NCBI GenBank assembly: GCA_947038565.1
Contig: CAMQWP010000009.1
Span: 1-64,000, forward strand
DNA length: 64,000 nt
Origin: an uncultured Clostridia bacterium
GTDB taxonomy: Bacteria; Bacillota; Clostridia; Christensenellales; UBA3700
Direction: 5' to 3'
The position numbers and the translations under genes were made by a program. This document shows positions 42,609 to 51,967 of the stretch, piece after piece; positions within the stretch are counted from its first letter, which is position 1, and the number at the start of each line of letters is the position of its first letter. The notes beneath the pieces were generated by a model. That model did not search any database, was not told the origin of the DNA, and was given only the letters and a program-made list of their open reading frames with translations.

Positions 42609-44291
42609 TTAAAGGTCGCTACCGCCACTATTCAAAATGCCTTTTGGGTCAAGGTGTTTTTTTATCGCTTTCAGCGTAGACATGTACAACTCATCTATAC
42701 CGTCAAGCGTCTCTTTATTTGTATTACCAAGAGAGTGCGAGCAAGGATTTTTAGCACCTGCCATAGAAAGCATTTCGATAACTTGCTTATGGAAGTCATT
42801 GTACTCCTCAATGCTGATAAATCTATACATATAAGTTACTGTCATCTTAACGCCATGAGCAGTGATATCCACTAGTTGCACGATATTTAGCACTGATCTA
42901 TCGTTAAAGAATTCTTTTGCAACAGGATAAACTTCTTGTAGCTGAGACCATGAAACGTAGCAAGTAATCTCGTCCATAATGATATCATAGTCTTGCAATA
43001 TATCACGAATATAAGCATTACTAAATCTTACTTTTTCCCATTTCTTACTCAAGTGACCAGTAGTGGTGAACGCACCAAATCTCTGGCAAGTCCTAGACAG
43101 CGAACGCTTAACATGACCGCTATGATACTTTTCGCCCTCGGTATAGCCTATGATAAGACATCTAGTACCTTTCACGCTACCCATAGTCTGCAAAAAGCTC
43201 GAGAATGGCCCACGGCTGACTAGTTTACTCATACGCATCATCAGATCAGCACTATCAGCATCGCATACTTTAAGCACGCTCGGCAAAGAGCTTTCGCGTT
43301 GCACTATTTCTCTAGCACACTTAACGGCACTATCCCAATTTTTCAAAATGTATGAGAAGAACTTTTTACTGTCATAAGTATACTTACGCACTTTAAGCGT
43401 ACAACTAAGAATGATAGCGAATTTGCCCTCACTACCTAGCATAATCTCGTCTAAAGAAGGCAAGCCAGTACCCCTATTGCAAAAATCCGTTTCGATAACG
43501 CCCTTAGCAGTAAGGTATTTTGCGGAAACTAAAATATCATCAATCCCACCATAACGCATGCTCGCCTGACCGACGCTACGAGTAGCAATCCAGCCACCGA
43601 CCGTAGAGAACTCGTAAGACTCTGGAAAGTGACCGCAAGTATATCTACCGCCGACATTCATGAAGTAGTCACTAGCGTTATTTAGGATATCTTCTAGCTG
43701 AGGGCCAGTAATACCGGGCATAACTGTCACGGTCTGGTCTATTTCGCTAAATGATAATACTTTATTATAATTACGCTTGAAGTCGATGCGGACACCGCCT
43801 CTAAAGCATTCGTTTGATCTAGTAGTATTAGTACAGCCACCCGCCGAGTAGACAGGTATATTCATACGCGAACAATACTTCAGTATCATCACGACTTGCT
43901 CTTCTGAGCTAGGAGAAATGACGATATCAGGCACATTCTCTATGATCTCACGACGAAGACGCATACTATCAAGTACACCCTTAGAATAAGTGCTACGCAC
44001 TCTTGACATCGTATCTATGCCGATATTGACCTTACCTACGATATCAGTAAACTCTTTTATATCAGCCTGTGAAAGTTTGCAAGGAATATCAAGATTTATA
44101 AGATTATCGCCCTCATTAGTCTGAAGCATAAAGTCCTCATTAGTAAGGCAAAGTCTCTCTTTTACGAACTGATAAAACTGCTCTGTAGGCTCGCTAAGGT
44201 GGTTAGGATTACCCCATCGAAAAAGCGTGCGATAGCTATTTCGCTCATTGACACTTGTCCTCCATTCAGGTTTATATCCCTTATATTTCAT
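42609..44291 (-). CDS. FAD-binding oxidase related to alkyldihydroxyacetonephosphate synthase (AGPS)
   Basis: CGHFPESYEFSTVGGWIATRSVGQASMRYGGIDDILVSAKYLTAKGVIE and MLGSEGKFAII match AGPS-type patterns; start after GAGGAG (ORF track 44327). Confidence 0.8.
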   Translation of the reverse strand: MKYKGYKPEWRTSVNERNSYRTLFRWGNPNHLSEPTEQFYQFVKERLCLTNEDFMLQTNEGDNLINLDIPCKLSQADIKEFTDIVGKVNIGIDTMSRVRSTYSKGVLDSMRLRREIIENVPDIVISPSSEEQVVMILKYCSRMNIPVYSAGGCTNTTRSNECFRGGVRIDFKRNYNKVLSFSEIDQTVTVMPGITGPQLEDILNNASDYFMNVGGRYTCGHFPESYEFSTVGGWIATRSVGQASMRYGGIDDILVSAKYLTAKGVIETDFCNRGTGLPSLDEIMLGSEGKFAIILSCTLKVRKYTYDSKKFFSYILKNWDSAVKCAREIVQRESSLPSVLKVCDADSADLMMRMSKLVSRGPFSSFLQTMGSVKGTRCLIIGYTEGEKYHSGHVKRSLSRTCQRFGAFTTTGHLSKKWEKVRFSNAYIRDILQDYDIIMDEITCYVSWSQLQEVYPVAKEFFNDRSVLNIVQLVDITAHGVKMTVTYMYRFISIEEYNDFHKQVIEMLSMAGAKNPCSHSLGNTNKETLDGIDELYMSTLKAIKKHLDPKGILNSGGSDL

Positions 44292-44292
44292 A

Positions 44293-45864
44293 TTACTCCT
44301 CTTGATTTTTGTTCTCTTCTTCCACATTAACTAGCTCATAAAGTTTCATGTAAATGTCTTGAAGTCTACAATAAATATTTTTATAAACATCATTATATAG
44401 TTTTTTATAGATCTTATGATTTTTAGGATCGGTGATGAATTCGTCTTTAAAATGTACCATGTTTTTTGAGCACTCTTCAAAGTCTGTATATATGCCCTTT
44501 TTGACAAATATAATCATCGCAGCACCAAGACCACTAGTCTCAGAAGTCTGGACACGATAGACTGGTATGCCGAACATATCCGCAGTTATCTGACAAATAA
44601 TATCGCTCTGAGCACCACCGCCCGATACTGATATTTTATTGATCTTTTGACCGCTCTTCTTCTCCATGTGTAGAAGTCCCTCGTATAGAGAGTAGCATAT
44701 TCCTTCTATGATTGACTTATAAAAGTGTGCCTTAGTATGGCAGTCATTAAAACCGATAATAGTACCTTTCGCCTCGGGAGTTTTCAAGCCCGGAGCCCAA
44801 TACGGCTGGAGCATAAGACCGTCACTACCTGCGGGGATATCCATGATATTCATGTCCAGAACAGTCTCTGGAGTGATACCCATCTCTTCCGCTTGAATAG
44901 TTTCTTCGTGACCGAATTCATTTTTGAACCAAGTAACCATCCAGAACCCACGCATTACCTGACGCTCTGGATTAAAATGTCCATCTATAACGCTATTGTA
45001 TGCGGGCATAAATCTTTGTGGCTCGACATACTTTTTCGTAGTTATCTGAAGAGTGGCAGTAGTGCCGTAACTGATCGACGCGATATCAGACTTTAATGCA
45101 CCAGTACCTAAAGTTTCACAAGCCTTATCACTACCTGACGCAATGATCTCCAAGCCTTCAGGTATACCTGTTTCATCAGCTACCGCTTTAGAAATAGTAC
45201 CTATAAACTCACCTGGTTTTACTAGATCGCAGAGTTTATCCCTCTCGACATTGTATACAGAGAAAGTAAGCTCGTTCTCATTTTGCCAGCGACTTTTCTT
45301 ATAATTATAAGGAAGTCTACCCGCTTGAGACGCAGTAACGTCCACAAGCCAGCCTGATAATTTATAATTAATATAAGCGGAAACGATAGTAAAATGCGAA
45401 GTATTATTCCACACATCCAACTGATTTTCTTTCATCCAAGTAGCAGGAGACATACGACGTTGCTTGATAGCAGTCCTTTCCATGCCGACTAATTTAAAGC
45501 AAAGACGTGAAACCTTACTAAACTTTTGGTTTGGTTTACCAAGCCTCTGATCTAGCCACGTAATACAAGGACGGATAGGATTATTATCTTTGTCTAGGAA
45601 CGCGTAAGTATTACGAATACTAGTAACAGATACCGCTAAGATATCGTCCCAAAGATCGCCCGCTAAAGCCTTAAGCTCATGCGATGCCTCCACTATTCCT
45701 TTCCAATAATCATCAGCTTCTCTCTCGGCAAAACCGGGTTTAGGGCTGAAAAATGGCTCAGTTAAAATTTTAGTCATGACGACGACATCACCCTTTTGAT
45801 TAAAAAGGAACGCCCTCGTACTCTGTGTACCTAAGTCAAATACTAATGCTAGTTTTTCTCTCAT
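44293..45864 (-). CDS. FGGY-family carbohydrate/polyol kinase
   Basis: LVFDLGTQSTRAFLFNQKGDVV; SYGTTATLQI; ISVSGGGAQSDIICQITADMFGIPV. Confidence 0.9.
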   Translation of the reverse strand: MREKLALVFDLGTQSTRAFLFNQKGDVVVMTKILTEPFFSPKPGFAEREADDYWKGIVEASHELKALAGDLWDDILAVSVTSIRNTYAFLDKDNNPIRPCITWLDQRLGKPNQKFSKVSRLCFKLVGMERTAIKQRRMSPATWMKENQLDVWNNTSHFTIVSAYINYKLSGWLVDVTASQAGRLPYNYKKSRWQNENELTFSVYNVERDKLCDLVKPGEFIGTISKAVADETGIPEGLEIIASGSDKACETLGTGALKSDIASISYGTTATLQITTKKYVEPQRFMPAYNSVIDGHFNPERQVMRGFWMVTWFKNEFGHEETIQAEEMGITPETVLDMNIMDIPAGSDGLMLQPYWAPGLKTPEAKGTIIGFNDCHTKAHFYKSIIEGICYSLYEGLLHMEKKSGQKINKISVSGGGAQSDIICQITADMFGIPVYRVQTSETSGLGAAMIIFVKKGIYTDFEECSKNMVHFKDEFITDPKNHKIYKKLYNDVYKNIYCRLQDIYMKLYELVNVEEENKNQEE

Positions 45865-46041
45865 AATAAATTCTATAGCTAAAAATTGCTATCCTCCCTT
45901 TTGAGATAATAATATTATAACACATTTTCATTAAGTTGCAAATGTTTTTACTATAATAATACAATATAACCAGTGTAAACATGAAAAAAAGTCGCAACTA
46001 GTAGCAAAACCCACTTATCGCGACATAATTCCATACCAATT

Positions 46042-47190
46042 TTAAACTATTTTACCGATATTGTCCCAAATGTTAGCCTTTTTGACGCTTTCATTTGATA
46101 TGACCTTAACGGTCATGAGCACCTTTTCGCCGTCCATAATACTGGCAGTACCTAGCTCTTGACCTACTTCGATCGGAGCTTTTACGCTAGTAGGAAGGTC
46201 GTATTTGACTTCGTACTTCACGCCACTTTTCTCCACCAACATCGCAAGATCGCGACTGATAATCGGAGTGATCATGTCCACCTTACCACCGCTCACTTTT
46301 ATCTCAATACTTAGCGGAGTTTCACTCGTTAAAAACACTTCTCTTTTAAATGTGCCGAAAGCGTAGTTGAACATATCTGTCATGCTCTTAAATCTAGCCT
46401 TGCTCTCGGTCGCACCCATGACAGTGCCTACTACACGCATTCCGTCCCTAGTCGCTGACGCTGACAAGCAAAATTTTGCACTGTCCGTGTAACCAGTTTT
46501 ACCGCTGTCACAGCCTTTATAATGCCTTATCAGTTTATTAGTATTTGCGAGCTGAGTAACCCTACCCGACGGGTGAGTATAATCCTCTAGCCATATCCCG
46601 CTATACTCATAGTACTTGCTATGACAAGTAAGCTCACGCATTACCATTGTCACATCTTTCGCTGTCGAATACTGCTCTCCTTCAGACGGAAGTCCAGTCG
46701 GGTTTGCATATAGAGTATTTGTCATACCTAGCTCGACCGCACGGCTATTCATCAGTGCGACAAACGCCTCTTCACTACCGGCAATCCTCTCTGCAAGAGC
46801 GATAGAACCATCATTCGCACTCATGGTAACGACACCTTTGATGATATCATTTACGCTATAACTCGCACCTTCATCAAGGAACATTTCCGATCCGATTTGC
46901 TTTGCTGACTCCGATGATATTACGATCATATCATCATAATTTAACTGACCTGCATCTACCGCCTCGAATGTAAGAAGTAGCGTCATTACTTTCACCATGC
47001 TCGCTACAGTTCTCTTTATATCAGAGCCTTTATCTACTAGTACATTACCGCTGTCATAGTCGACAAGATAAGCACACTCAGCGTCAATCTCTAGCGAATC
47101 CGCACTCTTCATGCCCGTCAAGGCAACCGCCGATATCGCAAGTATTGCCACTACTATTACTGCAATTATTTTCTTCATATTACACCTCAC
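46042..47190 (-). CDS. dacF: D-alanyl-D-alanine carboxypeptidase (DacF-like)
   Basis: Signal peptide; SxxK (ASMVKVMT), SxN (SAND), KTG (GKTGYTDSAKFC); PBP5 C-terminal domain; sporulation-locus context. Confidence 0.88.
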   Translation of the reverse strand: MRCNMKKIIAVIVVAILAISAVALTGMKSADSLEIDAECAYLVDYDSGNVLVDKGSDIKRTVASMVKVMTLLLTFEAVDAGQLNYDDMIVISSESAKQIGSEMFLDEGASYSVNDIIKGVVTMSANDGSIALAERIAGSEEAFVALMNSRAVELGMTNTLYANPTGLPSEGEQYSTAKDVTMVMRELTCHSKYYEYSGIWLEDYTHPSGRVTQLANTNKLIRHYKGCDSGKTGYTDSAKFCLSASATRDGMRVVGTVMGATESKARFKSMTDMFNYAFGTFKREVFLTSETPLSIEIKVSGGKVDMITPIISRDLAMLVEKSGVKYEVKYDLPTSVKAPIEVGQELGTASIMDGEKVLMTVKVISNESVKKANIWDNIGKIV

Positions 47191-47304
47191 TGTACAAATA
47201 GTGTGTGCATTGATTTAGCTAATATACTGACAATACTCTCGCAAATGCATATCAACTATTATAATATAGCAAGCGTTATGATCTCTAAAACTAAGTACGC
47301 GATA

Positions 47305-48360
47305 TCACTCTATAGGAGCAAGTGTCTTTGTCTTCGTACGTTTTGTAGCTATCTTTTTATTTCCCTTATTGTTATCTTTTCCCGTATTCAAAGCGTGAAT
47401 ACCACACTTAACTTTCTCTATAGTCGCCTTGACATTTTTCTTCCGCTCTTCAAGCCCAGTAGTTACGATATTACGTATCTTCGCGAGACTTACCTCTACC
47501 GTACGGCTAGACACAATAAGCGGTGACATCATAGCCTTTTCGCTCTTGTAAACGCCCATAATATCAGCAATAGTATACGCTATTACGTTTAGTCCCTGTT
47601 TTGTGCCGAGGTCACAAGCGATAGGACATTTTCTCATGAACATCATGATAGGCACATACTCTCTTGTCAGGCATTTATCTCGCATAGATATACCATGATT
47701 GCCACTCACGATAAGTAGATCATCATCGTCCATTGCGTCCATAACCACACCGACCCAGCTATCAAAATTTATCATGGCTGATATTGCACCCGCATTATCA
47801 CCATCCATTACGCTACGCTCAAAGTCGCTAAATTCCGCTATCACTAAAGCGTCCTCATCACTTACGCTAGCTATATAATCCATCATATCATCATCACTTT
47901 TTGCGACGTAAGCTTGCATAGCATTGTCGCTATTTGAGATATGCTCCATAGCTTGAATATCAGTAGAAGACAAATAGTCGGTTTGGAAATTTTTACCGCC
48001 ACCGACCGTATAAGTCGTAACGCCACTGTTAGCTAGCCTTGCGACTACATCCTCTTCTACCGAATGCACGCTGTCATTTTCGTAGTGGAATATATGCCCC
48101 AACATCTCGACAACGCCATGCTCAAGACCTATTCTATTCGTAAGCATTCTACCACGCGCATAAGTCGCAACCACATCCGTATCATCGGAATTATCGCTAT
48201 CACTCGCACCGAAAATGTTATAGAGTCCTAGCATTTTAAGGCTAGGCAAAGGCACACCGCCAAGTATATCTACTAGCGTGTTATGACCTTTAGAGTTATA
48301 ATTTGTACAATCAGGCAAATCGCCTATACCAAGTCCATTGACTATAAATAAATAAGTTTT
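47305..48360 (-). CDS. Degenerate phosphopentomutase (DeoB)-like protein
   Basis: YLFIVNGLGIGDLPDCTNYNSKGHNTL...LPSLKMLGLYNI and DDDDLLIVSGNHGISMRDKCLTREYVP align with DeoB; start at MKTYLF (ORF track 48390). Confidence 0.75.
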   Translation of the reverse strand, partial: KTYLFIVNGLGIGDLPDCTNYNSKGHNTLVDILGGVPLPSLKMLGLYNIFGASDSDNSDDTDVVATYARGRMLTNRIGLEHGVVEMLGHIFHYENDSVHSVEEDVVARLANSGVTTYTVGGGKNFQTDYLSSTDIQAMEHISNSDNAMQAYVAKSDDDMMDYIASVSDEDALVIAEFSDFERSVMDGDNAGAISAMINFDSWVGVVMDAMDDDDLLIVSGNHGISMRDKCLTREYVPIMMFMRKCPIACDLGTKQGLNVIAYTIADIMGVYKSEKAMMSPLIVSSRTVEVSLAKIRNIVTTGLEERKKNVKATIEKVKCGIHALNTGKDNNKGNKKIATKRTKTKTLAPIE

Positions 48361-48488
48361 CATGTATACATTATAGTTCAAATCAAGCATAAAGTCAATA
48401 CATATTTATTCCAATAAACGTATCATATATATAATAATGATAAAGGCATATAATCAGCTACCACTATCCAGCAATGCTTATAAAATCC

Positions 48489-48660
48489 ATCACAAAAAGC
48501 CACACTCAATTACTGCATATACGTACTATTATGTGGCAACATGCACGAGGAATCAACACGCTGTTTATCCACCACAAAAAGCCACCACTTGGCGACATTC
48601 ACGAGAAACCAACACGCTGTTTTATCATCACAAAAAGCCACACGCAATTACTGCATATGG
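48489..48660. repeat. Interspersed short repeats CACAAAAAGCCAC / AACACGCTGTTT
   Basis: CACAAAAAGCCAC at 48491, 48573, 48629; flanking CACGAG.AA.CAACACGCTGTTT repeated. Confidence 0.75.
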
Positions 48661-48821
48661 CTTTTCGTATAAAGTATTCAAATCCGACTGCAAAAGCAGT
48701 TCCGTTCATATTAAACTAGATCAAACGCCGAAAAACAATCGGCAAATCATTCATTAGTATACACCTAGCGCTACGCCGAATATAATCCGAGCTGAGCGAA
48801 GTTATCATTAGAAAACCGCAT

Positions 48822-49448
48822 CTAAAGTACGAGTATGAAAGTAGCGATACCTGGCACAATCAAAGTGAATATTATTAAAAGAGGCACAAGCACAAGGTTC
48901 AAACAAAGCACTTTTCTACAAATATCCTTAACTATTCTACCGTAGCAACAGTTACATCTGTGATAATAACCACCGTCGATTATCATAGCTTGCATGACGC
49001 ATGCGATGAGGACGAACCCGCAAAGCACTATCAAATAAACTGGTATAACGTAGGTAATCAAGCAAATAACGCCGCTGAATTTGTCTGCGATCACGACAGT
49101 CACTATCCTCACTCCAAACCTGTAAGCGGTGTAAAAAATAGCGATATACGGGGTGACGCACAAGAATTTATGGAAGACGCAACAGCATATCACGACATGT
49201 CCGACAAACATGAGTAACATTACTTTAATAAAAGTGCCGAAGACATTATACTCGCCTTTTGTTATCAAAACGATGTAATTTATCGACTTAATATCCGATG
49301 CATCTCTACCAGCACTAAGGATTATCCCTAGCACCAAACCGATAATTATAATTGCAAGAATGACAAAAATACTACTTCTTCGTTGCTTGAAAAAACACTT
49401 CGCTTCGGTCTTTATATAGTTGCACACCCTACAAATCTTGATATTCAT
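48822..49448 (-). CDS. Membrane protein, probable SpoIIM-like
   Basis: N-terminal cytosolic helix plus several TM segments; weak sequence match, supported by position between spo0A-like and deoB-like genes. Confidence 0.45.
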   Translation of the reverse strand: MNIKICRVCNYIKTEAKCFFKQRRSSIFVILAIIIIGLVLGIILSAGRDASDIKSINYIVLITKGEYNVFGTFIKVMLLMFVGHVVICCCVFHKFLCVTPYIAIFYTAYRFGVRIVTVVIADKFSGVICLITYVIPVYLIVLCGFVLIACVMQAMIIDGGYYHRCNCCYGRIVKDICRKVLCLNLVLVPLLIIFTLIVPGIATFILVL

Positions 49449-49582
49449 ACTATATAATATACTAGCATGTAGCGTATTATATGCATATTATCATAATATT
49501 ACAGAAAACTATATTTTCAAAAGCGTTTATTTGCGTTTATACTCAGCGAAATATTTCTTTTCGACCTTGCCTGATAATGCGA

Positions 49583-49915
49583 CTAGTTTATAAATCTCAA
49601 ATTTTCTATCATTGTATAGATAAATTGTTTATTAGTCGGCTTGCCCTTGATATCGGATACAGTATCGCCAAATATCTTATATAGCTGATCGCTATTACCA
49701 TAAAGCCATGCACTATTTATGCAGTTCTGGATATCTTTTTCAATACATCCTACAGTCTTGCCATTCATTTCACCTAGCAACATATAACCCTTTCGCGACA
49801 ATGGCGCTATCTCTTCGCCTTTAAGACCACTGTTGATTATCTGTACTAAATACTTGAACCCAAAATTATTCGACCTAAACCCCAATTTGATTAATAACTC
49901 TGATACTTCCATCAT
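49583..49915 (-). CDS. Stand-alone Spo0A C-terminal (DNA-binding) domain protein
   Basis: LLIKLGFRSNNFGFKYLVQII...NCINSAWLYGNSDQLYKIFGDTVSDIKGKPTNKQFIYTMIENLR aligns with Spo0A effector domain; located directly after spoIVB. Confidence 0.85.
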   Translation of the reverse strand: MMEVSELLIKLGFRSNNFGFKYLVQIINSGLKGEEIAPLSRKGYMLLGEMNGKTVGCIEKDIQNCINSAWLYGNSDQLYKIFGDTVSDIKGKPTNKQFIYTMIENLRFIN

Positions 49916-50045
49916 TTTCCCACCTCTACTTATTGTAACATGCTAAATGATATTCATCAATGATACTTTTTGTTTAATAATGTCATATTTAATAAAACAT
50001 TGTCGAATTAATTCCGTTTTTATTTTCGCTGTCTAATACTTCTTA

Positions 50046-51137
50046 CTATTTATCTATCATCCAGTCCACATACGTCGCATAGCCTTTTGTTGCGTCCGCG
50101 ATCATCACATGCGTAACTGCTCCGATCAGCTTACCGTTTTGAATTATCGGACTACCACTCATGCCTTGAACTATTCCGCCCGACACGTCGATAAGTCTAG
50201 GATCAGTTACTCTTATCATCATTCCTTTTACTTTTTCCTTGTCCTGTTTGTACGCTCTGACTATGTCTATAGTGTAGTGGGTAGGCGTGCCAGTGAATAC
50301 AGAAGTAACTATCTCCGCATTGCCCGACTTCACCTCACGCCTTGACGCGATCTGTACAAGCTCCATGCTATCCGTACCAGCTAAATACTTTCCGAATACG
50401 CCGTGATCTTCATTTTTATCCACCTCGCCGAAAATTCTACCCTTATCAAAAGCACCGATTAACTGCCCTGCATGACCCTTAGTGCCTTTGTCGACACCAT
50501 AAATCCTTGCCGCATGTATTCGTCCATGCACATTGCTATATCTATCACCTTCGCTATTATTTGCTATCACATGCCCAAGTGAGCCGTATCTACCATCTTC
50601 AGGATCGACAAAAGTCAATGTACCGATACCCTCTACGCTTTCTGTCATAGCAAGACCTAGCCTAAAACACCCCGACACACTATCAGTGACAGCAGTAGCA
50701 TTTACGGTAAAATTCTCGTTATTTCTGATCAGATTCATGCACACATTAGGTGCAAGCATGTCACCCAATACGCTCATAATGCTAGCCATACTATCCACGT
50801 GTATGCCATTAATACTTTCTAATATGTCGCCTTTTTCTATACCTAACCCTTCTAAAGGCGTTACTATACCACTAGCGGTGACGACTGGTAACATTCCTGA
50901 TATGATGAGACCATCTACACGCATATCTATGCCAAGAGCCGTACCGCCTAAGTAGACACTCCTACCCTTGCAAGCCACCTCACGCTCTATCGGCAATGAG
51001 CCAAAACCATTATTACTTAGATCGATATTATTATTACTATTTAGTGAAAGCGGTGCTAACATGAGCATCAACATCGCGACTATAATACCGATTATTAGTG
51101 CGGTACTATAAGATTTCCAAATCTTTTTATTATACAT
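50046..51137 (-). CDS. spoIVB: SpoIVB peptidase
   Basis: PDZ domain (PLEGLGIEKGDILESINGIHV); GRYGSLGHVIA, TDPRLIDVSGGIVQGMSGSPIIQNGKLIGAVTHV; His/Asp/Ser retained. Confidence 0.95.
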   Translation of the reverse strand: MYNKKIWKSYSTALIIGIIVAMLMLMLAPLSLNSNNNIDLSNNGFGSLPIEREVACKGRSVYLGGTALGIDMRVDGLIISGMLPVVTASGIVTPLEGLGIEKGDILESINGIHVDSMASIMSVLGDMLAPNVCMNLIRNNENFTVNATAVTDSVSGCFRLGLAMTESVEGIGTLTFVDPEDGRYGSLGHVIANNSEGDRYSNVHGRIHAARIYGVDKGTKGHAGQLIGAFDKGRIFGEVDKNEDHGVFGKYLAGTDSMELVQIASRREVKSGNAEIVTSVFTGTPTHYTIDIVRAYKQDKEKVKGMMIRVTDPRLIDVSGGIVQGMSGSPIIQNGKLIGAVTHVMIADATKGYATYVDWMIDK

Positions 51138-51204
51138 TGCGAACCCTCCTAGACATAGTTTAAGAAATAACTTATGATGTATACGCCTAAAACCACAAAA
51201 TCCT

Positions 51205-51880
51205 ACTAATGATAAGATCCAGCACGCCCGATATTCTTCTTCTCCGCCCCGATATTCTTCTTCTCCGCCCCGATATTAAATCCTATCCCCTCTATATTAA
51301 ATCTTTTCCGCACACACCGACCGCACAATATTGCAAAACCCTCCGCACGTTATTATTTTTTTCCGCAAGCACAATTTCACAAACTCCTCCACCTCTATAA
51401 TTTCTACTCGCAAATATCGAAAATTCTTCCGACCTATAATCTTTTCTCCGCCTCTATATTCTCTACTTCGCCCGATATTAAATCCTATCCCCTCTATAAT
51501 TTCTACTTTACCCCGATATTAAACCCTATACCCTCGATATTAAATCTTATCCGCTAGCACCGACCGCACAATATCAAATCTTCTACGCACAATACCGCAA
51601 AAACCCTCCGCACGTTATCAAATCTCTTTCGTCCCAATATTCTTTTTTTTCGCACAATATCGCAAAATCCCTTTGACCTATAATCTCTATTTCGCAATCA
51701 CAATATCGCAAAAACCCTCAGCCCTATGATCTCTTCTCCGCCCTATGATCTCTACTTGCACGCACATACCGAAAATCCCTCCGACCGTTATTAAATCTTT
51801 TTAGTCCCAATATTCTTCTTTTTCGCAAGCACAATTTCGCAAAAAAAAGCTCCGCCCGATATTAAATCAAAGCAGAGCTA
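51205..51880. repeat. Degenerate C/T-rich intergenic repeat region
   Basis: Recurrent CCGATATTAAATC, CCCTCTATA, CTCCGCACGTTAT, CGCAAGCACAATTTC, GTCCCAATATTCTT blocks. Confidence 0.8.
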
Positions 51881-51886
51881 ATTGTA
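51848..51886 (-). terminator. Terminator of the cation:proton antiporter gene
   Basis: Minus strand AGCTCTGC...GGCGGAGCTTTTTTT; loop contains the CCGATATTAAATC repeat word. Confidence 0.65.
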
Positions 51887-51967
51887 TTTATTAAAAATGT
51901 AGTAATTTCCTAACCACAAAATTTATAACAAATTAAATATTTATTTACATGCGTTATTACGTTGTTA

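Noticed and set aside
49916-50045. Frameshifted Spo0A receiver domain upstream of the effector ORF
   Set aside because: The gap to spoIVB is only about 130 bp of AT-rich sequence, too short for a receiver of about 120 codons, and no receiver motif is visible.
51209-51522. Plus-strand ORFs in the C/T-rich repeat field
   Set aside because: Composition-driven (Leu/Pro/Ser-rich) translations of degenerate repeats with no start context.
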